Source: Planctomycetota bacterium (GTDB lineage Bacteria > Planctomycetota > Planctomycetia > Planctomycetales > Planctomycetaceae). From it: a stretch of DNA of 64,000 nt. Below, piece by piece: positions 33,635 to 43,415 of the stretch. The translations under genes were made by a program, and so were the position numbers. Location of the stretch: positions 62,001 through 126,000 of the forward strand of contig QQVO01000006.1 of assembly GCA_003388505.1 (NCBI GenBank), given 5' to 3'. A model generated the notes under the pieces. It did no database searches. It worked only from the letters and a program-made list of their open reading frames with translations, and had not been told where the DNA came from. Within the stretch, counting starts at the first letter, position 1, and each line of letters opens with the position of its first letter.

Positions 33635-35206
33635 TCAATAGTCGCGAATCGTCGAGAGGTCGGTGATGTCGACGACCCTTCGTGCGGCTTCGACGCTGCG
33701 GCGTGCGAAGCGGATGGCGACGCCGTGGTCCGGGTAGATCCAGAACTCTGTAATCCCGTTTCGTGCGGCCATCCGCAGCACTGATTCCGGCCGCCCTCCC
33801 AACGCCGCGCGGACCTGATCGTCGGTCATATCGCGGCGGACGATGCCCCGGCGGATCGCATCGGCGACGGGATCGTCGTTGTCAGCGTCGGCCTTGACCC
33901 ATTCCTCGTCGATGTATTCGTAACCGAGTTGCACAAGACGTTCGCGGCCGAGTTCAACGCCGGCCGGATCGCGATAAATCTCCCGGTAGATGTCGGCCGC
34001 GCGGTCTTCATCCCCCAGCAGGGCGATGGACTCTTCGGCCAGTTCGAGCAATCCCCGCAGTCCGCGTTCGCGGAAAGTCTCCTCGCGGGCGTTGAGCCAG
34101 CGCAGTTTCACCTCTTCGGCGCGGGCCTGCTGGTCCCGTTCTTCGAGCCGGGTGACGAGCGTGAGCAGTTCCGCCCGCGGCAGGTCGGCCGCCTGTTCCA
34201 ACTGATAATCGATTTCGCGACGGCGATAGCTCTCCGCCAGTTCGGTGAATTCCGGTATCGTTTCTTCGATCCGCTTCGCGATTTCGAAACCGTTGCGGCC
34301 GTCCTCGGCGGCGCCGCTCTCGATTGATTCGAGGGCGGCTTCGGCGTAGAGCATGCGGTTGAGCACTCGCCTCACGGGCGGCTTCGCCGATTCATACACG
34401 GTCAGCGGGTCGTTCTGATATGCCTCGCGCAATCGAACCGTCTCTTCGTCGAGCGTCAGCGGCCGGTCGCTGCCGGGAAGATGCTCCAGCGCGTGGGTCA
34501 AGACTCCGGGGTACTCGTCGGCCTTGCGTTTGCGCGCGGCGTTCAACTCTCTCCGCACCGCCTCGTGCAGAAACTCTTCGCGCAACTCGACCGGCAATTC
34601 CAGTTCGATGATTCTGTCCGCCAGTTCATACAGCCCGTCGACGTCGTTCGCCGGCAGACGGCGGTGTTCGGCCTGCACGCCCTGCCGGTACAAGGCGATC
34701 GCTTCGGCCGCGAGTTCGTCGTCCTCGTAGAATTCGGCGCGATTGCTCGTCCAATCGGCCAGGCGATACCAGCTCTCGGCGTCGTTCAGCTTGATCTCGC
34801 CGCGCCACACGCGCACCTGTTCCAGGTCTTCCAGCCGCATCCGCAGTCGAGTGACGCGGAACACGAGCTTGGTTCCGCGGGTGTCAAACGTTCCGGTCAC
34901 TTCGACATTGCGGGACTTCTTCGTCGGGATATTGACGGAATCGTCGAGCAGAAAGATCAGATCGTCGCAGTTGGTCAGCAGCAACCGGGACTCATTGAGG
35001 ATTGACCACCGCCCCTCGATCTGCAGTTCCGTCCCCTTGTATTTGCTCCAGTCGTCGCGCTTCGACAGCAGCGTCTCGACCGAGATCGGCTCCGCCTCGG
35101 CTGTTGAGAGGCCGCCTGCAAAGAGCAAGCAGAAGGCGACCGCCATCCGGAGGCTGCACGGACTGCGGCGTTGAAGGCGCTGATGCTGATACGGTGAAAG
35201 TCTCAA
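33635..35206 (-). CDS. Secreted protein of unknown function
   Basis: 523 residues with a leader (AVAFCLLFAGGLSTAEAEP) and a long basic n-region if translation starts at the TTG, which overlaps the stop codon of the upstream gene in a TTGA. An ATG at 35146 would give a cleaner leader. The first 120 residues look like an OB-like beta domain (TELQIEGRWSILNESRLLLT, VEVTGTFDTRGTKLVFRVTR). Then comes a long Glu/Arg-rich helical region with TPR-like spacing. The last 80 residues contain RRDMTDDQVRAALGGRPESV and WIYPDHGVAIRF, reminiscent of SmpA/OmlA-type segments. Probably an envelope or periplasmic protein; function unknown. Confidence 0.78.
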   Translation of the reverse strand: MRLSPYQHQRLQRRSPCSLRMAVAFCLLFAGGLSTAEAEPISVETLLSKRDDWSKYKGTELQIEGRWSILNESRLLLTNCDDLIFLLDDSVNIPTKKSRNVEVTGTFDTRGTKLVFRVTRLRMRLEDLEQVRVWRGEIKLNDAESWYRLADWTSNRAEFYEDDELAAEAIALYRQGVQAEHRRLPANDVDGLYELADRIIELELPVELREEFLHEAVRRELNAARKRKADEYPGVLTHALEHLPGSDRPLTLDEETVRLREAYQNDPLTVYESAKPPVRRVLNRMLYAEAALESIESGAAEDGRNGFEIAKRIEETIPEFTELAESYRRREIDYQLEQAADLPRAELLTLVTRLEERDQQARAEEVKLRWLNAREETFRERGLRGLLELAEESIALLGDEDRAADIYREIYRDPAGVELGRERLVQLGYEYIDEEWVKADADNDDPVADAIRRGIVRRDMTDDQVRAALGGRPESVLRMAARNGITEFWIYPDHGVAIRFARRSVEAARRVVDITDLSTIRDY

Positions 35207-36369
35207 GGCTCAAGTCCCATCAGCCGGGTTTGCCGAGTGAGAACGTCGCGGACCTGTTGTTCGGTCTCTTCGTCGTCGAAGGAGAAGCCGAGCGCCAGGT
35301 AGTTCTCGGGACTGCTCCACAGAAACGCCGATTCGGAATCGAGACGGAGCGTCCATTTGCGACGGTCGCTCGAAAGCTCGCAGGCTTCGATCCGTCCGGC
35401 CAGAATGACCGATTTCGGACCATCGCCGATCTTCAGCTTGTGCAGCACGTCCAGCGACACTTCGACCGACGTTCTGCGATTCGAATCTCCGACGAGAAAC
35501 GGGATGTCGAACACGAACCGGCCGGCCTGCGAACCGGCGCCGCGCCGAATGCCTCCGTCCAGAACCATCCAGCGTCCGCGATACCTGGCGTCGAGCGCGT
35601 TCGTCTCGGCGTCCGCAGTTTTGTCATCGTAGGCACGATCGGTTTCCGCCACGATTTCCAAAGGAGAGATCGGGACAATGCCGGTCATGGCGGCCGTTTC
35701 CCGCTGCAGTTGGCGGATTTCCCGCGCCAGGGGGTCGGTCGTGCGCTTGAGGAGATCGAGCGCCGCGACCGCACGGGTGAACTCCGAGTGCGCGAGCGGC
35801 AGATCCCCGCCGGCCAACGCCTCCCGGCCTGCTTCGTTCGCGACTTTCAGATCCCGCACTGCTTCGGCCGACCGATCCATTGAGGTCGACCACCAGACCG
35901 TGCCAAGAACGGCGATCACAATCCCCAGGACCACCAGCCGAAACGGTTTCCAGAACGAGACGAACCCCTTGCCCGCTTTCGTCGCGCCGCTCGTCAGCCC
36001 GGCGCCGATTCTGGCAGCGCCTTCGCCCACCTTCGCCGAGGCGGCCGCGACCGAGGCCGCTGGTTTCGTGCTCTTCTCCCGGTTGCTCTGCGGTTTGTCA
36101 GCGGAAGGGGAACGGGCGGGTCGCCGTTGTTTGGTCTTCGATTTCGACTTCCGCTTTTTCCTGGGAGGCGGCGCCAAGGGGACCGGGTACGGGTCGCGGG
36201 GCAGCACGAACAGCGACGTTCCGCAGGACCGGCAGACGATTCGCTGCGCGCGACGGCGACGCAGGCCGGAGTGCTGCAGTCCGCACGCGCAGGTGACGTT
36301 GAACGGTTGCGGCTCTTCCGGCTCTTCGCGGCGCAGGGCGCCGGTCGCTTTGGCCAGCCAGCCGGACAT
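35203..36369 (-). CDS. Zinc-ribbon membrane protein of unknown function
   Basis: 388 residues. Residues 20-60 hold two Cys pairs (VTCACGLQ, IVCRSCGTS), a zinc ribbon. A basic Lys/Arg-rich linker follows (PPRKKRKSKSKTKQRRP), then one membrane helix (VVLGIVIAVLGTVWW), then an outside region of about 240 residues with a helical segment and a beta-rich C-terminal half. The chosen ATG follows GGAAT. The stop codon overlaps the next gene's TTG start, so the two are likely translated together. The pair may form one complex at the membrane; the role is unknown. Confidence 0.76.
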   Translation of the reverse strand: MSGWLAKATGALRREEPEEPQPFNVTCACGLQHSGLRRRRAQRIVCRSCGTSLFVLPRDPYPVPLAPPPRKKRKSKSKTKQRRPARSPSADKPQSNREKSTKPAASVAAASAKVGEGAARIGAGLTSGATKAGKGFVSFWKPFRLVVLGIVIAVLGTVWWSTSMDRSAEAVRDLKVANEAGREALAGGDLPLAHSEFTRAVAALDLLKRTTDPLAREIRQLQRETAAMTGIVPISPLEIVAETDRAYDDKTADAETNALDARYRGRWMVLDGGIRRGAGSQAGRFVFDIPFLVGDSNRRTSVEVSLDVLHKLKIGDGPKSVILAGRIEACELSSDRRKWTLRLDSESAFLWSSPENYLALGFSFDDEETEQQVRDVLTRQTRLMGLEP

Positions 36370-36552
36370 CAGAGATTCCTGCACAAACAAGCGGGCGTTC
36401 CAGAACGGAACGCCCGGCAGTCAACGGGACGAGTCAGAACGAATGCTGTGTTCGATTATCCGGCCGCAACCGGAACCGGTCAACGCGGAATACCGCGCGC
36501 AGCGTTTTTGGCGCGGCCCACTGCGGAGCGGCTCCCGACGGACCATCGTCCC

Positions 36553-38394
36553 TTACTCGTCGTTCGCAAGCTGCTCGTCAATCCACACCAGCAGTGCCGC
36601 GCTCAGATCCGAATTCAGGGACTCTGAAGCCGTTTTCACTGCCGGCAGCGAATCAGCGGCCCCGCATGACGCCCGCTGAAACAGGTAGAACTTGATCTTC
36701 GGCTCCGTCCCGGACGGCCGTACGGCGATCCGCACATGTGGATCGGCGTCGGAGGCCGTCTCAAGCATCAGCAGGTTTCCACTCGGATCCGCCAGATCCT
36801 CGGACTTCCTGTTCCCCGGCAGGCTTCGCACTTCATGCCGCTGGTAGTCCCGCACAAGCGAAAATGAGACGCCGCCGACGTCGGTCGGAGGCGTCTCGCG
36901 AAACGCTGCCATGAGCTGCTCGATCTGCCGGCTACCTTCAGAGCCGGTGCAGACCTTTGAGAGCTGTGACTCCAGATAATAGCCGTGCTCCACGTACAAT
37001 TCGTCGAGTCGATCGAGCAACGACCTGTCCGATTCGCGCAGCTCCGCCGCACACTCGGCCAGATACAGGGCGGCAATGCCGGCGTCCTTGTCCCGTGCAT
37101 AGGTTCCGGCCAGATAACCGAGCGACTCTTCGCATCCGAAGACGAACCGCTCCGGTCCCTCGTCGTCGATCGTCTGCCCGATGTATTTGAATCCGACGAG
37201 CAGGTCGTCGATGATCCGCACGCCGTGGGCACGGGCCAGGTCGCCGATCAATCGCGACGTCACGAGGGTCTCGACAACGTAGTGTTCCGGAGAGAGGTCT
37301 CCCCGCTCTGTCCGCTTGCGGAGCACGAAGTCGGTCAAAAGCGCTCCGATCTGGTTTCCGGTCAGGTGCACGTATTCGCCGCCTGAGTTCCTCACGCAGG
37401 CAGCGAGCCGGTCGGCGTCCGGGTCAGAGGCGAGCAGGATTTCCGCGCCCCGCTGCCGCGCCTCGTCAAACATCGGCACGAACACCGCCGGTCGCTCCGG
37501 ATTGGGAAATTGATCGGGGACGTTCGGGAAGTTTCCGTCCGGTTCACAATGCGGCTCAAACAGCGCCAAGCCTTCAAAGCCGGCCCGCTCCAGAACCTGC
37601 CAGCAATTCGTCGCCCCGACACCGTGCAACGGCGAATAGAGGCCGACCAATTCGCGACTTTGCAAGAGACTCATGCCAAGCACGGCGTCGAGATAAGCGT
37701 CGTCGACCTCCGACCCGACGATCTCGATCCGCCCCGCCTCAATCGCATCCGCCAGCGCGATCTGTGGAATCTCTCCCGACTCCTGGACGCACTTGATGAT
37801 GCCCCCGTCGTGAGGCGGCAGCACCTGGCCGCCCGTGTTCCAGTAGGCTTTGATCCCGTTGTCTGACGGCGGATTGTGCGACGCCGAGATCATCGCTCCC
37901 ATGTCACACTTCAGATGCCGCACGGCGAACGACAGCTCAGGCGTGGAACGGAAGGTTTCGAACAGGAAGACCTTGATCCCGTGCGCCGCGAGCGTTGTCG
38001 CCACCAGTTCTGCGTATTTCTGAGAACGGTTCCGCGTGTCGCAGGCGACGACCGCCCTTCCGTCGTCGTTTCCGGTGGCCTGTTTGAGATAGACGGCCAT
38101 GCCGTTCGCCGACTCGGCGATCGTCCGTTCGTTGATCGTGGCGGATCCGTACTCGGCCATCTGCCCCCGCCTTCCCCCGGTTCCGAACGGGATCTGCTGC
38201 CAGAACAGGTCTTCCAGTTCCTTGAAGTCGCCTGCGTCGACGCGCGCGGCGATGTCCTCGAAGTAGTCGCGGTATTCCTTGCGGCTCAGCCAGATCGTCA
38301 GGTTCTCGGCCGTCGGCGGCGAGATCAGGCCCTCGCGCTCCGCCTGCGTGACCCTGGAAACGACCTCAGAGATCCGTTCGTCTGGAATGTCCAT
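36553..38394 (-). CDS. Phosphoglucomutase / phosphomannomutase family protein
   Basis: 613 residues, longer than the usual 450-580. The catalytic phosphoserine lies in GAMISASHNPPSDNGIKAYW (Ser172), the Mg-binding loop is SDPDADRL (Asp324, 326, 328), and the sugar-binding region ends with GCEESLGYLAGTYARDKDAG. The C-terminal phosphate-binding IAVRPSGTEPKIKFYLF is intact. The enzyme interconverts 1- and 6-phosphosugars. Specificity for glucose or mannose cannot be read from the sequence, but length and the GCEES loop favour the PgcA-type group. The ATG at 38394 is preferred to a TTG two codons earlier. Confidence 0.94.
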   Translation of the reverse strand: MDIPDERISEVVSRVTQAEREGLISPPTAENLTIWLSRKEYRDYFEDIAARVDAGDFKELEDLFWQQIPFGTGGRRGQMAEYGSATINERTIAESANGMAVYLKQATGNDDGRAVVACDTRNRSQKYAELVATTLAAHGIKVFLFETFRSTPELSFAVRHLKCDMGAMISASHNPPSDNGIKAYWNTGGQVLPPHDGGIIKCVQESGEIPQIALADAIEAGRIEIVGSEVDDAYLDAVLGMSLLQSRELVGLYSPLHGVGATNCWQVLERAGFEGLALFEPHCEPDGNFPNVPDQFPNPERPAVFVPMFDEARQRGAEILLASDPDADRLAACVRNSGGEYVHLTGNQIGALLTDFVLRKRTERGDLSPEHYVVETLVTSRLIGDLARAHGVRIIDDLLVGFKYIGQTIDDEGPERFVFGCEESLGYLAGTYARDKDAGIAALYLAECAAELRESDRSLLDRLDELYVEHGYYLESQLSKVCTGSEGSRQIEQLMAAFRETPPTDVGGVSFSLVRDYQRHEVRSLPGNRKSEDLADPSGNLLMLETASDADPHVRIAVRPSGTEPKIKFYLFQRASCGAADSLPAVKTASESLNSDLSAALLVWIDEQLANDE

Positions 38395-39066
38395 GGTCAA
38401 GCTCTGCTCGCCGTATGGTGATGACTGGTGCTGGTTTGTCCGTGACAGATTCGTCCAGACTGCTTTTCATCGGAGCACAACTGCGCTCCATTGCGTGCGG
38501 TTCGCCCAGCGTGGCTGGTTTGCCACAACCAAAGAGAGTCAAATGACGTTCGTAACGCATGCGCGCCAGTTGCGCGATCGTTGATTCGAAAGACTCAATT
38601 CAGGAATCGATGAAGGAAGCCCCGGCAGGGCGCTGGTGTGAGCCTATTCGCGCTCGCGGTGACCGGCAAGTGCCCGAGTGGTCGCATGCGGCCGGGCGGT
38701 GGCCCTGGTGGCTCATCCAGGCTGGATTGACGGGCGCATCTGGCTCCGCCAGTGTGAACCAGAATGGACGTCGACTCCGCGATGCACTGACAAAGCCAGT
38801 GGCACCCAACCCGTCAATTCAGATTGAACTGTGACGGCTGTTCGTATTCTCCCGTCCGAGTGAGCGGCGTCCCGCTCGAACCGGCAGTTTTCGCCGAATG
38901 TGCTTGACGCCGCTCGACGGTCTGACGATGCTAGTGATTGCAGCTTTCTGCTGCGGCGCATCCTTTTTGCGCCCGGTTCCGGACTCAGGTTCCGCAAGGA
39001 CGCCTCATTCGATTTCACCCGGACATTCGCTCCAACAACGCGCCTCCATCGCACTGGGAGACGGAC
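38395..39066. other. Intergenic region with a MITE-like element, 672 bp
   Basis: It lies between divergent genes. The middle is occupied by a 121-bp repeat (38710-38830) with terminal inverted repeats. No gene is convincing; the short frames that cross the repeat occur identically at its second copy. Promoters of both flanking genes should lie here. Confidence 0.55.
38710..38830. repeat. MITE-like element, copy 1
   Basis: About 121 bp, roughly 85% identical to 52808-52927. It starts GGCTCATCCAGGCTG, then ATTGACGGGCGC...CTGGCTCCGCCAGTG, then CGACTCCGCGATGCACTG, then AAAGCCAGTGGCACCC and CGTCAATTCA. The ends are inverted repeats (TGGATTGACG / CGTCAATTCA) with a second inner inverted pair (CTGGC / GCCAGTGGCACCC). 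No coding capacity. Confidence 0.75.
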
Positions 39067-40803
39067 ATGACGAACGCAACCTTTTCAATGCAGCTACTCT
39101 CTCAGCGGCGGCTCCCTGGATTACTCGCAGCCGCTGCGTGTTGCGTCGTCCTGTGCGGACAAGTCAGCGCGGACGATGCCGCCGTCCGAGCGCATCTGGC
39201 AGCCGGCGAATTCGGGCCCGCCATGGAGGCGGCCAACCAGATCGAAGACGCTGACGTCCGAAACCAGTTGATTCAGCAAGTCGTCACCGCGCAGTTGCGG
39301 GCAGGAGACTTCGACGCCGCGCGAGTGGCGTCCCGGCAGATCGCCGAGGTGGAAGATCGGGGAGCCGCCCGAACCCAGATTGCGCAGGAAGAGGCCCTCG
39401 CCGGAGGATTCGGGGCCGACTTCGAACCGCTGATGGACCTCATCCTCAACCAGACGTCCGGTCCGTGGTTCGACCTGGACGGCGTGGGTGGCACGATGGA
39501 GGAGTTCGAGAGCGGTGTGCGGGTCGATCCGCACGGCTTGCTGTTCCGGGTGAGTGAAAAGGATCTCAGCGGTGAACTGGCGGCGCTGGGTCTGCGGGCT
39601 CGCGAAGCCGATCTCAACGAGGATATGGCGCGGCCTTCGATGCTCCGCATGGTCTCCCTCACAAGACTCGAGCGTGAAGTGGCCCGACGGCTTGAGGCGG
39701 GCGAAACGGTCACCGAGTCGATGAAGCAACTCGCCGGGCTCTCGCAGATTCAGTACGTGTTCGTCTATCCGGACGAGGGCGAAATCGTGATCGCCGGGCC
39801 GGCCGAAGGCTGGCGCTACAACGACTACGGCATGCCGGTCGGCCGCGAATCGGGACGGCCCACGCTGCAACTCGACGACCTCGTCACCGTGATGCGGACC
39901 TTCTCGCCGAACGGCGAGCGGATCTTCGGCTGCTCGATCGATCCGCGTCCCGAGGGCCTCAAGGCGATTCGTGAGTTTGCGGAAGCCTCGCAGAAGCAGG
40001 GACCGTTGAGCCCCAATAAAGTGCGTCGCTGGGCGCAGCAACTCGGCGAAGAACTCGGCCGACAGGACGTCACCGTATACGGCGTCCCGGGCGACTCGCG
40101 AGTCGCGCGGGTCATCGTGGAAGCCGACTACCGCATGAAGCTGATCGGCATCGGCAAGATGGACGCCGGCCCGCACGTCGGCAGTTACTTCGACCTGCTC
40201 GCCAGGAACCCCGAACTCGCGTCCGGCAGCCTCGACGCCCTTCGCTGGTGGCTGACCATGCAGTACGGTTCCGTGCTGCACAGCGAAGACCGGAACGCTT
40301 TCGAGATTCGCGGTTCCTCAGTCAAGTGCCAGTCGGAAAACCAGTTCCTCACCGACCAGGGTGAACGGGTCAACACCGGCAAGTCCGAACCGGTCAACCA
40401 GCAGTTCGCGGCCGCCTTCAGTGAGCACTACGCCGACCTCGCCGAACGTGACCCGATTTTTGCCGACCTGCAAGGCGTGTTCGACCTGGCTCTCGTGGCA
40501 GCGATGATTCAGCACGACGGCCTCGATCAGCGACTCGACTGGGACCGCGGCGTGTTCGCGGTCAACGGCGCTTACCTGCCCGCCAGCTACGCCGTGCCGC
40601 GTGAGACCGAATCGGTCGTCAATCACCGCGTGTTCAACGGCAAGGACATCGTGGTGCAGGTGGCCGGCGGCGTCCGTGCCGACCTGATGTCGGTCCTGAC
40701 GAATCCCGAACTGCGGCAGCAGTCGCCCCGCCTGGCGAACGTCGCCGAAGACAGCAAACCCGCGCAACTCCCCGAAGGCCGCTGGTGGTGGGACGCCCGC
40801 TGA
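39067..40803 (+). CDS. DUF1598 family secreted protein
   Basis: 578 residues with a signal peptide (LPGLLAAAACCVVLCGQVSAD). The first 120 residues are Ala/Glu-rich helices with a TPR-like pattern (AGEFGPAMEAANQIEDADVR, AGDFDAARVASRQIAEVEDR). The rest follows the planctomycete DUF1598 pattern: FVYPDEGEIVIAGPAEGWRY, IDPRPEGLKAIREFAE, VTVYGVPGDSRVARVIVEAD, YRMKLIGIGKM and RWWLTMQYGSV. The function is unknown and the family is nearly planctomycete-specific. GGAGACGG precedes the ATG. It ends in a good intrinsic terminator at 40845-40872. Confidence 0.85.
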   Translation: MTNATFSMQLLSQRRLPGLLAAAACCVVLCGQVSADDAAVRAHLAAGEFGPAMEAANQIEDADVRNQLIQQVVTAQLRAGDFDAARVASRQIAEVEDRGAARTQIAQEEALAGGFGADFEPLMDLILNQTSGPWFDLDGVGGTMEEFESGVRVDPHGLLFRVSEKDLSGELAALGLRAREADLNEDMARPSMLRMVSLTRLEREVARRLEAGETVTESMKQLAGLSQIQYVFVYPDEGEIVIAGPAEGWRYNDYGMPVGRESGRPTLQLDDLVTVMRTFSPNGERIFGCSIDPRPEGLKAIREFAEASQKQGPLSPNKVRRWAQQLGEELGRQDVTVYGVPGDSRVARVIVEADYRMKLIGIGKMDAGPHVGSYFDLLARNPELASGSLDALRWWLTMQYGSVLHSEDRNAFEIRGSSVKCQSENQFLTDQGERVNTGKSEPVNQQFAAAFSEHYADLAERDPIFADLQGVFDLALVAAMIQHDGLDQRLDWDRGVFAVNGAYLPASYAVPRETESVVNHRVFNGKDIVVQVAGGVRADLMSVLTNPELRQQSPRLANVAEDSKPAQLPEGRWWWDAR

Positions 40804-41457
40804 AATCGCGTCTGCCATCCACAACGCATCACATTGACAAAAGAACCCCCGATCTCCGGTCGGGGGTTTTTTGTTGGAATCTCAGATCGTGACAGCAATA
40901 CAAGGTCCGCCGTCCAGTCGGAATGAATCCCTGCGAAGCGAGAATGCACAATCGGTGCGCAGTTTATCCGGCCCGAAGTCGTTGGAGCGCCCCCGTCGTC
41001 GGGAATTCACAAGACTGTGAATCACCCGGAAAAGTGTGGTCTACGCGAGCATTAGTTCGTTCCCCGTGCTGTGCGTTCGTTGATTTCAATCGCTGGCACG
41101 AAGATTGCAAATCGGGGTCGGTCGTGTCGATGACACGCGCGAAGAGCGCTCGCACAAATGCTTACGATTGGGGATATCTTCAACCGTTAAGTCGGGGACG
41201 GTCGCCCTGTTGTCCGGCAGTGGTCGACCCACATGCACGATCCCACTTTCGCCGCTGAATGCCTGCTCGCAAACGGTGGCCTACCCACGAGCGCCGATTC
41301 ACGACCGCAGACGCTGACTCACAGTTCGGTTGTCTTGATGTGATCGCGCCGGCTGCGCTTCCCGGTTGATCATTTGAAGAGACGTCAGCCGTCCCCATCG
41401 CGCCACATGACACCACAGCGCTCGCTTATCAGCACACGAAACGTAAAGGAATGGCAG
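40804..41457. other. Intergenic region, 654 bp: terminator, otherwise empty
   Basis: Apart from the terminator at its left end I find no repeat, hairpin or coding frame that convinces. The HAD gene's promoter should lie in the last 150 bp. Confidence 0.4.
40845..40872 (+). terminator. Rho-independent terminator after the DUF1598 gene
   Basis: ACCCCCGA-tctccgg-TCGGGGGT followed by TTTTT. The 8-bp GC-rich stem and T-tract fit an intrinsic terminator, 42 bp past the stop codon. Confidence 0.87.
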
Positions 41458-42246
41458 ATGCCTGCAGGATTTCTGATCGACATGGATGGCGTAATCTACC
41501 GCGGCAGCGAACTCATACCGGGAGCAGACCTGTTCATCCGCAGGCTCCGCGAACTGGAGGTCCCGTTTCTATTCCTCACGAACAACAGCCAGCGAACCCG
41601 TCGCGACGTGGCGACAAAGCTGTGTCGCATGGGGATCGACGTTGAGGAACGGCACATCTTCACCTGTGCAATGGCGACCGCGCGGTTCCTCGCGGCCCAG
41701 CGGCCGCACGGCACAGCCTACGTCATCGGCGAGGGAGGATTGCTGCAGGCGCTGCATGCAAACGGATATTCCGTGGTCGACCACGATCCAGATTACGTCG
41801 TGGTCGGCGAGGGACGTTCGCACAACTTCGAGATGATCGAAACCGCCGTGCAAATGGTCGAAGCCGGCGCCCGGCTCATCGCGACCAACCTGGACCCGAA
41901 CTGCCCGACGCAAAACGGCCTCAGACCCGGTTGCGGCGCGATCGTCGCCATGCTCGAAGCGGCCACCGGTCGCAAGGCGTTCAGCGTCGGCAAGCCGAGC
42001 CCCGTCATGATGCGCGCCGCTCGCAAGGAACTCGGCCTCACCACGGGCGAGATTACCGTCATCGGTGACACGATGGAGACCGACATCCTCGGCGGCGTGC
42101 AGATGGGCTACCGCACCGTTCTCGTCCTGTCCGGCAGCACCAAGGTCGACGACCTCCAGTCCTACGCCTACCGGCCGGACCTCGTCGCCGACTCGATCGC
42201 CGATCTCTGCTCGAACTCACGGTTCGAACAAGTCATCGCCGCATGA
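41458..42246 (+). CDS. HAD-IIA family hydrolase (NagD-like)
   Basis: 262 residues, typical for NagD. Motif I is FLIDMDGVIYRG (nucleophile Asp and general acid Asp), motif II FLTNNSQRTR (Thr), and motifs III and IV are VGKPSPVMMRAA and VIGDTMETDILGG. The C2a cap sits between motifs II and III. NagD-like enzymes dephosphorylate nucleotides or sugar phosphates; the substrate here is not resolved. AAAGGA lies eight bases before the ATG; a second ATG at 41451 is out of frame. A palindrome follows the stop codon. Confidence 0.92.
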   Translation: MPAGFLIDMDGVIYRGSELIPGADLFIRRLRELEVPFLFLTNNSQRTRRDVATKLCRMGIDVEERHIFTCAMATARFLAAQRPHGTAYVIGEGGLLQALHANGYSVVDHDPDYVVVGEGRSHNFEMIETAVQMVEAGARLIATNLDPNCPTQNGLRPGCGAIVAMLEAATGRKAFSVGKPSPVMMRAARKELGLTTGEITVIGDTMETDILGGVQMGYRTVLVLSGSTKVDDLQSYAYRPDLVADSIADLCSNSRFEQVIAA

Positions 42247-42251
42247 ACAAA

Positions 42252-42278
42252 ATAGCCGACTCGCTCCGCCGAGTCGGC
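42252..42278. repeat. REP-like hairpin after the HAD gene
   Basis: ATAG followed by CCGACTCG-ctccgc-CGAGTCGG lies just past the stop codon at 42246. The stem is the same as in module B (8931, 21576, 51884), in the opposite orientation. It may help terminate transcription, but no T-tract follows. Confidence 0.6.
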
Positions 42279-42428
42279 CGCCGAACGCTCGCGATGATCA
42301 GTCCAACACATCAAAACGGCACAACAATTTCAGACGACGCACACCCCGGTTGACTCCTGCCAGCGACGCTCCAATCATGCTATCCTGAATTCAGGAGTCA
42401 ATGGCGTCACTGTGACAGGAGAGGCCGC

Positions 42429-43415
42429 ATGCCGGCAGATCGAATGACCCGACGAGGGTTTCTCGCCGCGGGAACCGCAGCCGCGTCGTCTGCGTTGATG
42501 TCCCGCGGAGTCGCGGCCCGCGCGCCGCGCAAGGTCCGCTACATCGATATCCATACCCACCTGGGAGCCTTCTATCCGGGACGCGAGCTGACCGCCGAAC
42601 TGCTCGTCGATTTTATGGACGAGCACGGTATTGAGAAGGCGTGTGTCCTGCCGCTGATCTCTCCGGAGTCGGCCCCGATCCCGCAGCCGGTTTCCAACGC
42701 GATCGAAGCCTGCGAGAAGTTCCCGGACCGCATCATCCCGTTCTGCTCGGTCGACCCGCGGATTCTCACCGTCCCCCCTCAGCGGCCGGGGCACGTGGGC
42801 GGCATCAAAGGCCTGATCGACATCCTGAAGCGCTATCAGGACCAGGGTTGTCGCGGGCTCGGAGAGCACAAGACCGGCATGCTCTTCGACTCGAAGCAGA
42901 ACATGTACCTCTACGAGGCCTGCGCCGAAGTCGGCCTGCCGATCCTGTATCACCTGGACGACATCCGCAACATCGACGGTCCCGACCTGCCGCGTGTGGA
43001 GCGGGTGTTGCAGGCCTTTCCGGAATTGCCGCTTATCGGCCACGCCGCCGGCTTCTGGGCGTCGATCTCCGGCGACGCCACGATCGAAGACTTCGGCCGT
43101 TATCCCGAGATACCGACCCCTGTCGCCCCTGGTGGCGCACTCGACCGGTTGATGCAGAAGTATCCCAACATGTACGGAGACCTCTCGGAGCCGGGAGGAC
43201 ACCGCGCCATCGCCCGTGATCTGGAATTCGGCCGCGAGTTCATCATCCGCAACGCCGATCAACTCCTCTTCGGCACGGACGTCCTGATGCCCGAGCAGGA
43301 GATCCCGCAATTCGAGCTGTTCGATTCGCTCGACCTCCCCGAGGACGTGCAGGCGAAAGTCTATCGCGGCAACGCTGCCCGGCTGCTCAAACTTGATGAC
43401 GAGTCCGATGTCTGA
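42429..43415 (+). CDS. Amidohydrolase-family protein (amidohydrolase 2) with twin-arginine leader
   Basis: 328 residues. The leader has MTRRGFLAAGTAAASSALMS. The metal-binding HxH is in YIDIHTHLG near residue 41. Later His and Asp ligands are likely in ILYHLDDI, LIGHAAGFW and LFGTDVLMPEQE. The fold is the TIM-barrel amidohydrolase/decarboxylase family. The substrate is unknown. The stop codon overlaps the next gene's start region by 8 bases, so it is translated with the PSCyt gene 43408-46002. AGAGG precedes the first ATG. Confidence 0.88.
   Translation: MPADRMTRRGFLAAGTAAASSALMSRGVAARAPRKVRYIDIHTHLGAFYPGRELTAELLVDFMDEHGIEKACVLPLISPESAPIPQPVSNAIEACEKFPDRIIPFCSVDPRILTVPPQRPGHVGGIKGLIDILKRYQDQGCRGLGEHKTGMLFDSKQNMYLYEACAEVGLPILYHLDDIRNIDGPDLPRVERVLQAFPELPLIGHAAGFWASISGDATIEDFGRYPEIPTPVAPGGALDRLMQKYPNMYGDLSEPGGHRAIARDLEFGREFIIRNADQLLFGTDVLMPEQEIPQFELFDSLDLPEDVQAKVYRGNAARLLKLDDESDV

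Noticed and set aside
38600-38834. Short frames on both strands across the MITE-like element
   Set aside because: The same translation appears at the second copy (52695-52907), so it comes from the repeat, not from a gene.
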